Assembly: GCF_003268655.1 (NCBI RefSeq)
Contig: NZ_CP029642.1
Location: forward strand, 3,844,001-3,908,000
From: Arthrobacter dokdonellae
GTDB taxonomy: Bacteria; Actinomycetota; Actinomycetes; Actinomycetales; Micrococcaceae
Direction of reading: 5' to 3'
Length of the DNA stretch: 64,000 nt
Shown here: piece by piece, positions 53,279-61,349 of the stretch
Layout: every line of letters begins with the position of its first letter
Position numbering within the stretch: position 1 is the first letter of the stretch
Translations under genes and position numbers: made by a program
Notes under the pieces: generated by a model
Told to the model about the DNA's origin: nothing
The model's database searches: none
The model's input: the letters and a program-made list of their open reading frames with translations, nothing else

Positions 53279-55198
53279 TCAGCCCAGGTCTTCGATGTGG
53301 ACGGGTCCTTTGGCACCGAGGTCGGCCGTCTCCCGCAATTCGGCCTGCATGCCTGCGTGCTCCAGTTCCAGGACCGTGAGTCGGTTGGTGCCGGCCCGTA
53401 GCAGCGGCGCCGGAACATAGAGAGTCACCTGCGGGCCCACTTCCCAATACCGGCCCAGCAGGAAGCCGTTGGTCCAGACGAATCCCTTGCCGAAGCCCGG
53501 GAGTGCCAGGTGGGTGTCCGCCGGTTCGCGGACTTCGAACTCGCCGTGGAGCCAGCCTGGGCCGGCCGCAGTCCCGGCGCAAGCACCAGCCCCGGCACTG
53601 CCGGCCAGGTCCAGCAGTTCGTCCAGGGGCCGGTCCAGGTCCAGGGTCCGTTGTTCCCAGTGGAAGACGTAGCGCTGGTTGACCAGCACGCCGCCGAGGA
53701 TGCCCTTGCCCTGGCCGAACAGGGGCCCGTAGTTGATGCGGCCCTGGTTTTCCACCAGAATTTCCAGCACCACGGATCCGCCGGGGTGCGCCACCTGCAG
53801 GCCAGTCTCCTCGGTGCCGTCGGACAGGACGCCGGCGGGCACACCGTCAATCCACACGTGGGCGCGGTCGTGCAGGCCGCGCAGCTTGATGGTCCCACCC
53901 CCGAGTGGAAGCACGGCCCGGGCCGTGTAGTGGACCATGCCGCGGTCCAGCCCCAGCTGCTCAAAGGACAGCGGCTTGAGGCTGCCCACGGGCTCCCCCG
54001 CCCTGGCAAGGTCCAGCAGCCCGGTGCCCGGCACGAGGTCAATGGCCGACGCCGGAAGCACCGTGGCCGGCCGCGTCAGCGACTCGGGCAGGGGCGTCAG
54101 TTCGCGGCCGCCGGCGGCAAAGAAGGCCGCCCGCATGGCGTGGAACTTTTCGGTCAGCCGGCCGTCTTCGGCGATGGGCGCGTCGGAGTCGTAGCTGGTG
54201 ACGGTGGGCTGGATGACGCCGTCGTGGTTGCAGCCGGACGTCAGTCCAAAGTTGGTGCCGCCGTGCGCCATGTAGAGGCAGACGGAGCCGTCAAGGTCCA
54301 GAACCTTCTTCATCTCGGCCGTTGCCTCATCGGCGTTGCGTGTGTGGTGGTCCTCGGTCCAGTGGTCAAACCAGCCGTTCCAAAACTCCACGTTGAAGAA
54401 GGGCTCGCCGGGCCGGCGGCGCTGCCACACGGCGTCCGCGTCGTCTCCCCGGGAGCCCAGGGTCGCCGTCGCCCAGGTGTCCGGCAGGGAACCGCCGTCG
54501 AGGAAGTAGTCGGTGCCGCCGTCGGCCGTGAACAGCATTTCCGTGATGCCGCGGGAACGCAGGGCGTCACGGTTCCAGCGCAGGTATTCAGCGTCGTCGC
54601 CATAGCTGCCGTATTCGTTTTCGATCTGGACGGCGACTACCGGGCCGCCATTCGCTGCCTGCAGCGGCGCAATGACGGGCAGGAGCTCGTCATACCAGGC
54701 GCCCACCACCCCGGTGAAGCGCGGGTCCGATGAGCGCAGCACCATGCCGGGATCTGAGATGGCCCAGGACGGGAAGCCCCCGTTGTCCCATTCGGCGCAG
54801 ATGTAGGGACCGGGGCGTACTATGACGTCCAGGCCGGCGTCTCCGGCGAGGGTGATGAAGCGCGCGAGGTCGCGCCACCCGGTGAAATCCGGGGGCACGC
54901 CCTTGGTTGGCTGGTGGAAGTTCCACGCCACGTACGTGTCCAGTGTGTTGACGCCCATGGCGGCCAGCCGCGCGATCCGGTCCTGCCACTGCTCCGGGTG
55001 GACGCGGAAGTAGTGGATGGCGCCGGCGATGATGCGGTGGGGCCGGCCGTACCTGTGCAGCCGCCGGCCGGAATGGGACAGGGACGGCGCGGCCCGGCCG
55101 GAGACCTCGGGCGCCGGGACGGTGACCTCGGGCGCTTGGACGGAGACCTCGGGCGCCGGGACGGAGACCTCGGGCGCTTGGGCGGGCATTCCGTTCAC
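53279..55198 (-). CDS. GH35 family beta-galactosidase
   Basis: 639-residue glycoside hydrolase. The TIM-barrel begins after an N-terminal repeat tail. Acid/base Glu is E195 (in QIENEYGSYG) and the nucleophile E271 (in NVEFWNGW). Beta-sandwich domains follow (YTARAVLPLGGG; LHDRAHVWIDG). There is no signal peptide, so it acts in the cytoplasm on imported galactosides. I start at GTG 55198, seven bases after AGGAGAAGA. A palindromic operator 51 bases upstream and the divergent LacI gene indicate repression. Confidence 0.87.
   Translation of the reverse strand: MNGMPAQAPEVSVPAPEVSVQAPEVTVPAPEVSGRAAPSLSHSGRRLHRYGRPHRIIAGAIHYFRVHPEQWQDRIARLAAMGVNTLDTYVAWNFHQPTKGVPPDFTGWRDLARFITLAGDAGLDVIVRPGPYICAEWDNGGFPSWAISDPGMVLRSSDPRFTGVVGAWYDELLPVIAPLQAANGGPVVAVQIENEYGSYGDDAEYLRWNRDALRSRGITEMLFTADGGTDYFLDGGSLPDTWATATLGSRGDDADAVWQRRRPGEPFFNVEFWNGWFDHWTEDHHTRNADEATAEMKKVLDLDGSVCLYMAHGGTNFGLTSGCNHDGVIQPTVTSYDSDAPIAEDGRLTEKFHAMRAAFFAAGGRELTPLPESLTRPATVLPASAIDLVPGTGLLDLARAGEPVGSLKPLSFEQLGLDRGMVHYTARAVLPLGGGTIKLRGLHDRAHVWIDGVPAGVLSDGTEETGLQVAHPGGSVVLEILVENQGRINYGPLFGQGKGILGGVLVNQRYVFHWEQRTLDLDRPLDELLDLAGSAGAGACAGTAAGPGWLHGEFEVREPADTHLALPGFGKGFVWTNGFLLGRYWEVGPQVTLYVPAPLLRAGTNRLTVLELEHAGMQAELRETADLGAKGPVHIEDLG
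55099..55182. repeat. Four tandem 21-bp repeats in the GH35 N-terminus
   Basis: Each unit encodes seven residues of the type PAPEVSV/QAPEVSV. It forms a disordered acidic-proline tail ahead of the catalytic barrel. Confidence 0.85.
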
Positions 55199-55248
55199 GC
55201 GCAAATCTTCTCCTGGCGCTCGCTGGGCCGTCTCGGACGGCACACTTC

Positions 55249-55262
55249 TGTTATCGATAACA
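55249..55262. promoter_or_regulatory. LacI-type operator
   Basis: A perfect 14-bp palindrome TGTTATCGATAACA in the divergent region between the GH35 gene and lacI-type gene. It has the central CG and A/T flanks expected of LacI-family sites. Confidence 0.7.
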
Positions 55263-55417
55263 ATCATAGGCGAAGGGAGGCGGGCGGGCACAATCAGCGG
55301 TCGCGGTCGGGAACGGTCATGTTACGGGAAACAACTACACTGGGACGAACAACACCGACTCCCAGGGCCGCCGCCGCGCTTGCGGCGCACGGCCCCAGCC
55401 CAGCGAGGACGCCCGCC

Positions 55418-56428
55418 ATGGAACCGAAAATCAAGCGCGGCCCGGCCATGCGCGACGTCGCCGCGGCGGCCGGCGTCTCGGCGCAAACCGTCTCACGCGT
55501 GCTCAGCGACCATCCCAACGTCCAGGAAGCCACGCGCCGGCGTGTGCTGGCGGCCGTGGAAGACCTGGGCTACCGCCGGAACAACACCGCCCGGGCGCTG
55601 GTCACCGGCCGGTCCAAGACGATAGGCGTGCTGACGCTGGCCACGAATTACTACTCACGGTCCTCGCTGGCCCTGGGCATCGAACTGGGAGCCCGCGAAG
55701 CCGGTTACACCGTCAATTCCGTGACCTCGGACCTGAGCGTGCAGGCGCTGACCGACGCCGTCAGCCGGCTGGTGCTCCAGGGCGTGGACGGGCTCATCAT
55801 CGCGACGCCGCTGCGCGACGCCGCCCCGAAGGTCCGCCAGCTGACCGCGCGCATTCCCACCGTCACCACCGATGGCTCTTCCGGAAGCGGCGACGGGCTG
55901 GTGGGCGTTGACCAGGACATAGCGGCCGTCCTGGCCACACGGCACCTCCTCGACCTGGGCCACCGGACCGTCTGGCACGTGGCCGGCCCGAGCGACTGGT
56001 CCGACGCCGCGAGCCGCCTGGACAGCTGGCGCCGGACGCTGACGGAGGCCGGCCGCGAGGTGCCCCCGGAACTCCACGGCGACTGGAGCCCGGAATCCGG
56101 CTACCGCAACGGCCTGATCCTGGGCCGAATGCCGGAGGTGACTGCCATTCTGGTGGCCAGTGATGAAATGGCCTTCGGCGTCATCCGGGCGCTGAGCGAA
56201 CTGGGCCGGCGCATCCCGGAGGACGTGTCAGTAGTGGGCATTGACGACATCGACCTGGCCGCCTACGCCAACCCTCCCCTGACCACCATCCGCCAGTCTT
56301 TCGAGGACACCGGGCGCCGGGCCGTCCTGCACCTCCTGGCGCAGATTGCCAACCCGGACATGGGTGACTATCCGGAGCTGGTGGCGCCGACGCTGATTAT
56401 CCGCGGAAGCACCGCGCCGCCACGCTGA
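55418..56428 (+). CDS. LacI family transcriptional regulator
   Basis: 336-residue repressor. The helix-turn-helix (MRDVAAAAGVSAQTVSRVLS) is at about 10-29, with the hinge LGYRRNNTARALVTGRSKTI. A periplasmic-binding-like sugar domain contains VGVDQDIAAVLATRHLLDLG and VVGIDDIDLAAY. I start at ATG 55418 (MEPKIKRGPA) after AGCGAGGA; an earlier ATG at 55319 is less likely. It is divergent from the GH35 gene with the operator between them. The inducer is probably a galactoside, by inference. Confidence 0.87.
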   Translation: MEPKIKRGPAMRDVAAAAGVSAQTVSRVLSDHPNVQEATRRRVLAAVEDLGYRRNNTARALVTGRSKTIGVLTLATNYYSRSSLALGIELGAREAGYTVNSVTSDLSVQALTDAVSRLVLQGVDGLIIATPLRDAAPKVRQLTARIPTVTTDGSSGSGDGLVGVDQDIAAVLATRHLLDLGHRTVWHVAGPSDWSDAASRLDSWRRTLTEAGREVPPELHGDWSPESGYRNGLILGRMPEVTAILVASDEMAFGVIRALSELGRRIPEDVSVVGIDDIDLAAYANPPLTTIRQSFEDTGRRAVLHLLAQIANPDMGDYPELVAPTLIIRGSTAPPR

Positions 56429-56500
56429 CCGCGCCGCCAGCCTGAGCGTCGCGTCCCGCCCGTCGCCGCTGCGACGACGCTGCGGCCGGCCGGCCTCCGG

Positions 56501-57427
56501 CTATTTCCTGCCGGGTGCTGCCTGTTGGGCAACGAGCAACGGCACACCGTAGATGGGGTCCTTATCCAGGATCCGCACATCGTCCAGGCCCTTGGCGGCC
56601 AGGTGCCGCTTGAAGGATTCCTGCAGGGCGGGCACGTTGCTGCCCAGGCCGCTGCCCAGGACAATGGGTCCGGCGACCCCCAGCTGCGCCGCCACCTGGT
56701 GCGCCATCGCGGCAAGGTCGGCGCCGGCGCGGTCCACCATGGCAAGCGCCCCCGGATGGCCGTTGGCCGCTGCCGCCACGACCACTGGCGACGCGGCGGC
56801 CCAGTAGCGGCGTGTGGTGCCTGAGTGAAAGTGGCCGATCAATTCGCGCGGGCTCTTCAGCTTGCAGTACTCGAGCAGGCCGCGGGTCAATGCGTCCGGT
56901 TCGGCGCCCAGGTCCATTTGGTGCAGGCTGTGCCTGACGGCTTCCCGTCCCAGCCAGTATCCACTGCCTTCGTCGCCAAGCAGGTAGCCCCACCCCCCGG
57001 CGCGTGCCTCGTAGCCTTGGGCGTTGGTGCCCCACGCCGCGGACCCCGTGCCCGCGATCACGGCCACACCGGTGGAGGCGCCGCCGGCGGCGAGGAGAAG
57101 GCGGGTGTCGTGCACCACGGTGATCGCGGCTCCCGGCACAAAGGGACCGATGAGCGCGCGAAGGGCGTCGGCGTCGTCGTCCGTGTCCACGCCGCCGGCG
57201 CCCGCAAGCACCACGTCCGGGCGCGGATTGCCCAGCTTCCCGAAGAGCTCCGCCAGGTTGTCGCGGGCGGTTTCGACGCTCACGTTTTGCACGTTGGCGC
57301 TGCCCGCGCCCGCGTCCGCGGCGACGGTCCCGCCCGCCCAGAGCATGCCGCGTGTTTTGGAGCCGCCAATGTCCAGGCCCAGCACGGCCGGCTGCGGGAC
57401 ATCGGGCATCAATGAGTGGCTTGTCAC
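56501..57427 (-). CDS. BadF/BadG-type ATPase, likely N-acetylglucosamine kinase
   Basis: 308-residue sugar-kinase-fold protein (ASKHA). Phosphate 1 LGLDIGGSKTRGMLW lies at the N-terminus, followed by VIAGTGSAAWG and GWGYLLGDEGSGYWLGREA. These match the BadF/BcrA group whose members include N-acetylglucosamine kinases; the substrate is not certain. It starts at GTG 57427, only 17 bases from the divergent next gene, with no usable ribosome site. It is convergent with lacI. Confidence 0.8.
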   Translation of the reverse strand: MTSHSLMPDVPQPAVLGLDIGGSKTRGMLWAGGTVAADAGAGSANVQNVSVETARDNLAELFGKLGNPRPDVVLAGAGGVDTDDDADALRALIGPFVPGAAITVVHDTRLLLAAGGASTGVAVIAGTGSAAWGTNAQGYEARAGGWGYLLGDEGSGYWLGREAVRHSLHQMDLGAEPDALTRGLLEYCKLKSPRELIGHFHSGTTRRYWAAASPVVVAAAANGHPGALAMVDRAGADLAAMAHQVAAQLGVAGPIVLGSGLGSNVPALQESFKRHLAAKGLDDVRILDKDPIYGVPLLVAQQAAPGRK

Positions 57428-57432
57428 CCACC

Positions 57433-57438
57433 TAGACT
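57433..57438 (+). promoter_or_regulatory. Putative leaderless -10 element of the nitronate monooxygenase gene
   Basis: TAGACT, six bases, then ATG 57445, within a 17-base divergent intergenic gap. Confidence 0.5.
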
Positions 57439-57444
57439 AATGGC

Positions 57445-58473
57445 ATGTTCGCTTCCCCCATCATCGTTGCCCCCATGGCCGGCGGAACCACGACGCCGGA
57501 ACTCGCCTTGGCTGCCCGCCGCGCAGGTGCCTTCGCCTTCGCCGCGGGCGGGTACAGAACGGCCGCATCCCTCGCCGAGCACCTGGCACCCCTGCGGGCC
57601 GCCGGCGGCGGCTTTGGCGTAAACCTGTTTGTCCCGCGCACCGCACCGCTGAACCCCGCCGACGCCGCCGCGCTGGCCCGCTACCGCACGGAACTGGCGG
57701 CGGGCGCCGAGCGCCTGGGTGCCGAGCTTCCGGCCGATCTGCCCGGCCCCGCGGACCCCAAGGCGCAGGACTTTTGGGAAGAAAAGCTGGACCTGCTGCT
57801 GGGCGATCCGGTGCCGCTGGTCTCCTTCACCTTTGGCCTGGCGCCCGACTCCGTGGTGGCGGCGCTTCACGCGAAGGGCACGCAGGTGGTGGCGTCGGTG
57901 ACCAGCGTTGCCGAAGCGGTGGCAGCGGCCGGTACCGGCGTGGACGCGCTGGTGGTGCAGCATTCCAATGCCGGTGGCCACTCGGCGGCCTTCCTGCCGG
58001 GCGCCTCGCAGGGCGCGCCCGGTATCGTGGAGCTGGTCGCCGAGGTGAGGGACGCCGTCGGGCTTCCCCTGGTCGGAGCCGGCGGGATTGGCGACGCGGC
58101 AACGGCCAAGGCCGTGCTGGCGGCCGGCGCCGAGGCGGTGCAGCTGGGGACGGCCGTGTTGCGCAGCGACGAAAGCGGCGCCCGCGCGCTGCACAAGGAC
58201 GCCTTGGCCGATCCGGCCTACACGGCCACTGCCGTCACCCGCGCGTTTACGGGACGGGCGGCGCGGGCGCTGGTCAACGATTTTGTCCGCAGACACTCCG
58301 CCTCTGCGCCCCATGCGTACCCCGAAGTGCACTTCCTCACCGGACCGCTGCGCGCCGCCGCTGCGGCGTGCGGGGACCGGGAGTCCCTGAACTTGTGGGC
58401 CGGGACGGCATGGCAAAAGGCTGCCGCCGGGCCGGTGGAGGGCATTGTCAAGGGCTTTCTGGACGGACTGTAG
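57445..58473 (+). CDS. Nitronate monooxygenase-like FMN protein
   Basis: 342-residue TIM-barrel flavoprotein of the NMO/2-nitropropane dioxygenase family. It has PIIVAPMAGGTTTPELALAA at the N-terminus, VVQHSNAGGHSAAF with the putative catalytic/FMN region, and the FMN phosphate motifs GAGGIGDAATAKAVLAAGAE and VQLGTAVLRSDES. It may detoxify nitronates or reduce quinones; the class cannot be set here. It is probably leaderless and shares its tiny upstream region with the kinase. Confidence 0.83.
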   Translation: MFASPIIVAPMAGGTTTPELALAARRAGAFAFAAGGYRTAASLAEHLAPLRAAGGGFGVNLFVPRTAPLNPADAAALARYRTELAAGAERLGAELPADLPGPADPKAQDFWEEKLDLLLGDPVPLVSFTFGLAPDSVVAALHAKGTQVVASVTSVAEAVAAAGTGVDALVVQHSNAGGHSAAFLPGASQGAPGIVELVAEVRDAVGLPLVGAGGIGDAATAKAVLAAGAEAVQLGTAVLRSDESGARALHKDALADPAYTATAVTRAFTGRAARALVNDFVRRHSASAPHAYPEVHFLTGPLRAAAAACGDRESLNLWAGTAWQKAAAGPVEGIVKGFLDGL

Positions 58474-58540
58474 GCTCCGTCGGCGGTGCTGCCGGCACCT
58501 GGGCGGGCGGGCTCCCGCCTGGCCCGTCAGCAGCCCGCCG

Positions 58541-59515
58541 TCAGGGGCGCTCCCTGGCCGCGCTGCCCAGCAGTTCCCGACCCCGGGACAGCACCATGTC
58601 CCTGAACCGCGTCGCTTGGGCCGGCCCGTCCGGCCGGTTGTGCCAGACCAGGCCAATGTCGCGCCGGGCGGAGGGCCAGGTGATCTCCACCTCGCGCCAG
58701 CCGAGGGAGCCGCGGAAGGCATCGCGGCCGGAGGCGGAGGCACCGCGGCCGGGACGGGCAGGAGGCGCCACGGCAACGCCCAGCCCCGCGGAGACCAGCC
58801 CGCGGATGGTGTGGAGGTCCTGGCCCTGGAAATCCACCCGTGGGCGGAACCCGGCACTGCGGCACAGCGCCTCCACGATCGAGCGCATGCCGTAGCCGGG
58901 TTCAAGCATCACAAATCCTTCGTCCCGCACCGCGTCCAGCCGGGTCCCGCCGGAGCCGGCCAGCCGGTGGCCCTCGGGAACCACCAGCATGAGCGGTTCC
59001 GAATACAGCACCTCCGCACGGATGGTGCTGGTCGGCGCGGGCGGTGGGGCCACGAGAGCAAGGTCAGCCGCCCCCGTTTCGAGCAGTTCCAGGCAGAATT
59101 GCCGGCTGCCCTGCTGGAGGTCGAAGGTGACTGAGGGGTTGTCCTTGGCATAACCCCTGATGAGCAGGGGCAGCGTGGCCTCCCCGAAGGTGTGCTGGAA
59201 TGCCACGGAGACCTGGCCGAACGACTTTCCGGATTCCTCCCGGGCCTGGGCCAGGCCAGCGCGCACCGCAGCCAGCGCCTCGGCCGCCTTGGGGATGAGC
59301 GCCAGCGCCGCCGGCGTCAGTTCCACGCCGCGGCCCCGGCGCAGCAGCAAGGGCGTACCGACGACGCCGGCCGCCCGGGAAAGCGCCCGACTGGCCGTCG
59401 ACTGCGGGATCCCCAGCGCCTGTGCGGCTGCCGTGACGTGACGGCTGGCACCCAGTTCCACCAAGATCGGCAGCACGGGAAGCAGCCCGGAGAGGTCGTC
59501 GTGATCGTCTTCCAT
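58541..59515 (-). CDS. LysR family transcriptional regulator
   Basis: 324-residue regulator. The winged helix is at about 12-70 (ASRHVTAAAQALGIPQSTAS, then TPLLLRRGRGVELT), followed by a two-lobe effector domain (TFDLQQGSRQ; LVVPEGHRLAG). It is divergent from the MFS transporter gene, 108 bases apart, the usual layout for a LysR-controlled exporter. A 12-bp inverted repeat overlaps its start codon and suggests autoregulation. Confidence 0.86.
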   Translation of the reverse strand: MEDDHDDLSGLLPVLPILVELGASRHVTAAAQALGIPQSTASRALSRAAGVVGTPLLLRRGRGVELTPAALALIPKAAEALAAVRAGLAQAREESGKSFGQVSVAFQHTFGEATLPLLIRGYAKDNPSVTFDLQQGSRQFCLELLETGAADLALVAPPPAPTSTIRAEVLYSEPLMLVVPEGHRLAGSGGTRLDAVRDEGFVMLEPGYGMRSIVEALCRSAGFRPRVDFQGQDLHTIRGLVSAGLGVAVAPPARPGRGASASGRDAFRGSLGWREVEITWPSARRDIGLVWHNRPDGPAQATRFRDMVLSRGRELLGSAARERP

Positions 59516-59535
59516 GCTTCATGGAAGCATGGAAG
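59509..59535. promoter_or_regulatory. Perfect inverted repeat at the LysR start, likely regulator site
   Basis: Arms CTTCCATGCTTC (59509-59520) and GAAGCATGGAAG (59524-59535) separated by three bases. It contains the LysR-type T-N11-A pattern and covers the LysR start codon. Confidence 0.55.
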
Positions 59536-59623
59536 CGCCAGGTTTGTCATCCATATTTGGGTTGGATTTGAACAAATCATGCATTGGACGCATTGGTCAG
59601 GCGGACCTACGGTTGAACCTGTG

Positions 59624-60871
59624 ATGAGCGCGAACCAGACCGGGACCCCGACAGCGCCTGCTCCATGGGCGGGCCACGGCCTCGGCAGTGCCGGCTACCG
59701 CAGGGTCCTCGCCGCGCTGGCGTGTTCCGGAGTCGCAACTTTTGCCCAGCTGTACTCGCTCCAGGGGCTGCTGCCCCTGATGTCCCGCGATCTGCACGTC
59801 TCCGCCGCGCAATCGTCCCTGGCCATCTCCGTGGCCACCCTGGGCCTGGCCGCCGCGGTGCTTCCGTGGTCGTTTGTGGCGGACCGCGCCGGGCGCGTGC
59901 GCACCATGGGAGTGGCCGTCATCCTGGCCACCGTCTTCGGCCTGCTGGTTCCCGCCGCCCCGAACTTCGAAACACTCTTGATCCTGCGGGCCCTGGAAGG
60001 CGCCGCCCTGGGCGGGATCCCGGCGCTCGCCATTGCCTACCTGACCGAGGAAATCAGCCCGCGCCACGCGGGGGCCGCGGCCGGCGCCTACGTGGCCGGC
60101 ACCACTCTGGGCGGGTTGTTCGGGCGGCTGCTGGCCGGACCCGTGGCGGACCTTGCCGGCTGGCGGATCGGGACACTCTGCGTGTCCACCTGTGCCGCAG
60201 TGGCCGCCGTCGGCTTCCTGTTGCTGGCGCCCGGGCCACGCGGCTTCACCCCGGTGCGGGGAGGCGGCGGCTTTCGTGCGGCCCTGGCCAGGCTGCTCCC
60301 CCAGCTGCGCAACAAGTCGCTGCTCGCACTGTACGCACAGGCGTTCCTGTTGATGGGTGCCTTTGTCAGTGTCTACAACTACTTGGGCTTCCGCCTTGAG
60401 GCGCCGCCCTACCTGCTGCCAGCCTCCGCGGTGGCACTGCTGTTCCTGGCCTACCTGGCCGGGACGGTGTCCTCGCGCACTGTGGCGGGACTGGCTGCGC
60501 GGTTCGGCCGGCGCAACATGCTGCTGGCGTCCACTGTCCTGATGGTGGCAGGCCTGGCCGTGACACTGGCCGCGGCGCTGCCTGTCATCCTGGTCGGCCT
60601 GGTGGTGTTCACCGCCGGGTTCTTCGGCGCCCACAGCATCGCCTCCGGCTGGACGGGGGCTCTTGCCACCTCGGGCAGGGCCCAGGCCTCCTCGCTGTAC
60701 AACCTCAGCTACTATGCCGGCTCGAGCGTCGTGGGGTGGTCGGCTGGGCTGGTGTTCCAGGCCGCTGGCTGGACCGCGCTGGCGGCTGCCCTGGCAGTCC
60801 TGGCCGTGCTGGCGGCCGGCACGGCGGCGGCCCTGCTGCCCGCCGGGCGCCCCCAACGCTCCTTCAGATAA
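59624..60871 (+). CDS. MFS transporter (YnfM-like exporter)
   Basis: 415-residue major-facilitator transporter with 12 predicted helices. The conserved loop 2-3 motif appears as FVADRAGRVRTMG, and RALEGAALGGIPALAIAYL lies in helix 4-5. The closest recognisable type is the YnfM-like drug or metabolite exporter; the substrate is unknown. It starts at ATG 59624 (GTG 59621 is also in frame). It is likely controlled by the divergent LysR protein. Its last codons and stop are duplicated immediately downstream. Confidence 0.84.
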   Translation: MSANQTGTPTAPAPWAGHGLGSAGYRRVLAALACSGVATFAQLYSLQGLLPLMSRDLHVSAAQSSLAISVATLGLAAAVLPWSFVADRAGRVRTMGVAVILATVFGLLVPAAPNFETLLILRALEGAALGGIPALAIAYLTEEISPRHAGAAAGAYVAGTTLGGLFGRLLAGPVADLAGWRIGTLCVSTCAAVAAVGFLLLAPGPRGFTPVRGGGGFRAALARLLPQLRNKSLLALYAQAFLLMGAFVSVYNYLGFRLEAPPYLLPASAVALLFLAYLAGTVSSRTVAGLAARFGRRNMLLASTVLMVAGLAVTLAAALPVILVGLVVFTAGFFGAHSIASGWTGALATSGRAQASSLYNLSYYAGSSVVGWSAGLVFQAAGWTALAAALAVLAVLAAGTAAALLPAGRPQRSFR

Positions 60872-60914
60872 TGCAGCCTTCCAGGCAACGCTCCTTCAGA
60901 TAATGCAGCCTTCC
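60854..60914. repeat. Perfect 29-bp tandem duplication of the MFS gene end
   Basis: 60854-60882 and 60886-60914 are identical (32-base period). The first copy contains the MFS stop codon; the second copies it into non-coding DNA next to the resolvase remnant. Confidence 0.9.
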
Positions 60915-61215
60915 GGTATGGATTTGGTCGCTCTCGACCGGTTTATTATCGCCGCCCGGGATATTCCGAGGTCGCGCGAAACCTGCACAGCGGGTCACCG
61001 CCCTTTACCAGGCGCATTGCGCTTCGAACCTGGCTGTCAGCGACCGGGCGGGGCTTCCCGCCCACGTCCTTTGGACTCGCCGTCGCCAAGATTGACGACC
61101 CGCAGGCCCACGCCTCGGCTGCGGACTTTGGCGGCGAAGGCAAGCATGTCCCGGGTGGATCGCCCGGGACAATCCAGGTTTAGACGAAGAACGTGCCGCC
61201 GTCGACCATCGTGTC
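60905..61215 (-). pseudogene. Serine resolvase/invertase remnant
   Basis: Three pieces of a serine recombinase are readable in order but in different frames. A catalytic-domain piece is LDCPGRSTRDMLAFAAKVRS then RGVGLRVVNLG. Next is GGKPRPVADSQVRSAMRLVK, which starts the C-terminal DNA-binding helices. Last is VSRDLGISRAAIINR, the recognition helix-turn-helix. The N-terminal catalytic serine and about 80 central residues are missing. The gene is clearly dead and marks an old mobile element. The remaining sequence up to 61350 shows no other gene. Confidence 0.72.
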
Positions 61216-61349
61216 CTTCCCTTGGTTTGTGGGACCATGAGTCTTGCGGTGGATGCACCTCGTTACTCCAATGCGGCCGTTTCAGGAAAGGACGCCCGTA
61301 CCGATGACGTAAGAAGCAGCCATTGCTAGAAGCGCCCAGTTCCAGGACT

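Noticed and set aside
55099-55182. CRISPR or intergenic repeat array
   Set aside because: It is an in-frame coding repeat at the GH35 N-terminus without spacers.
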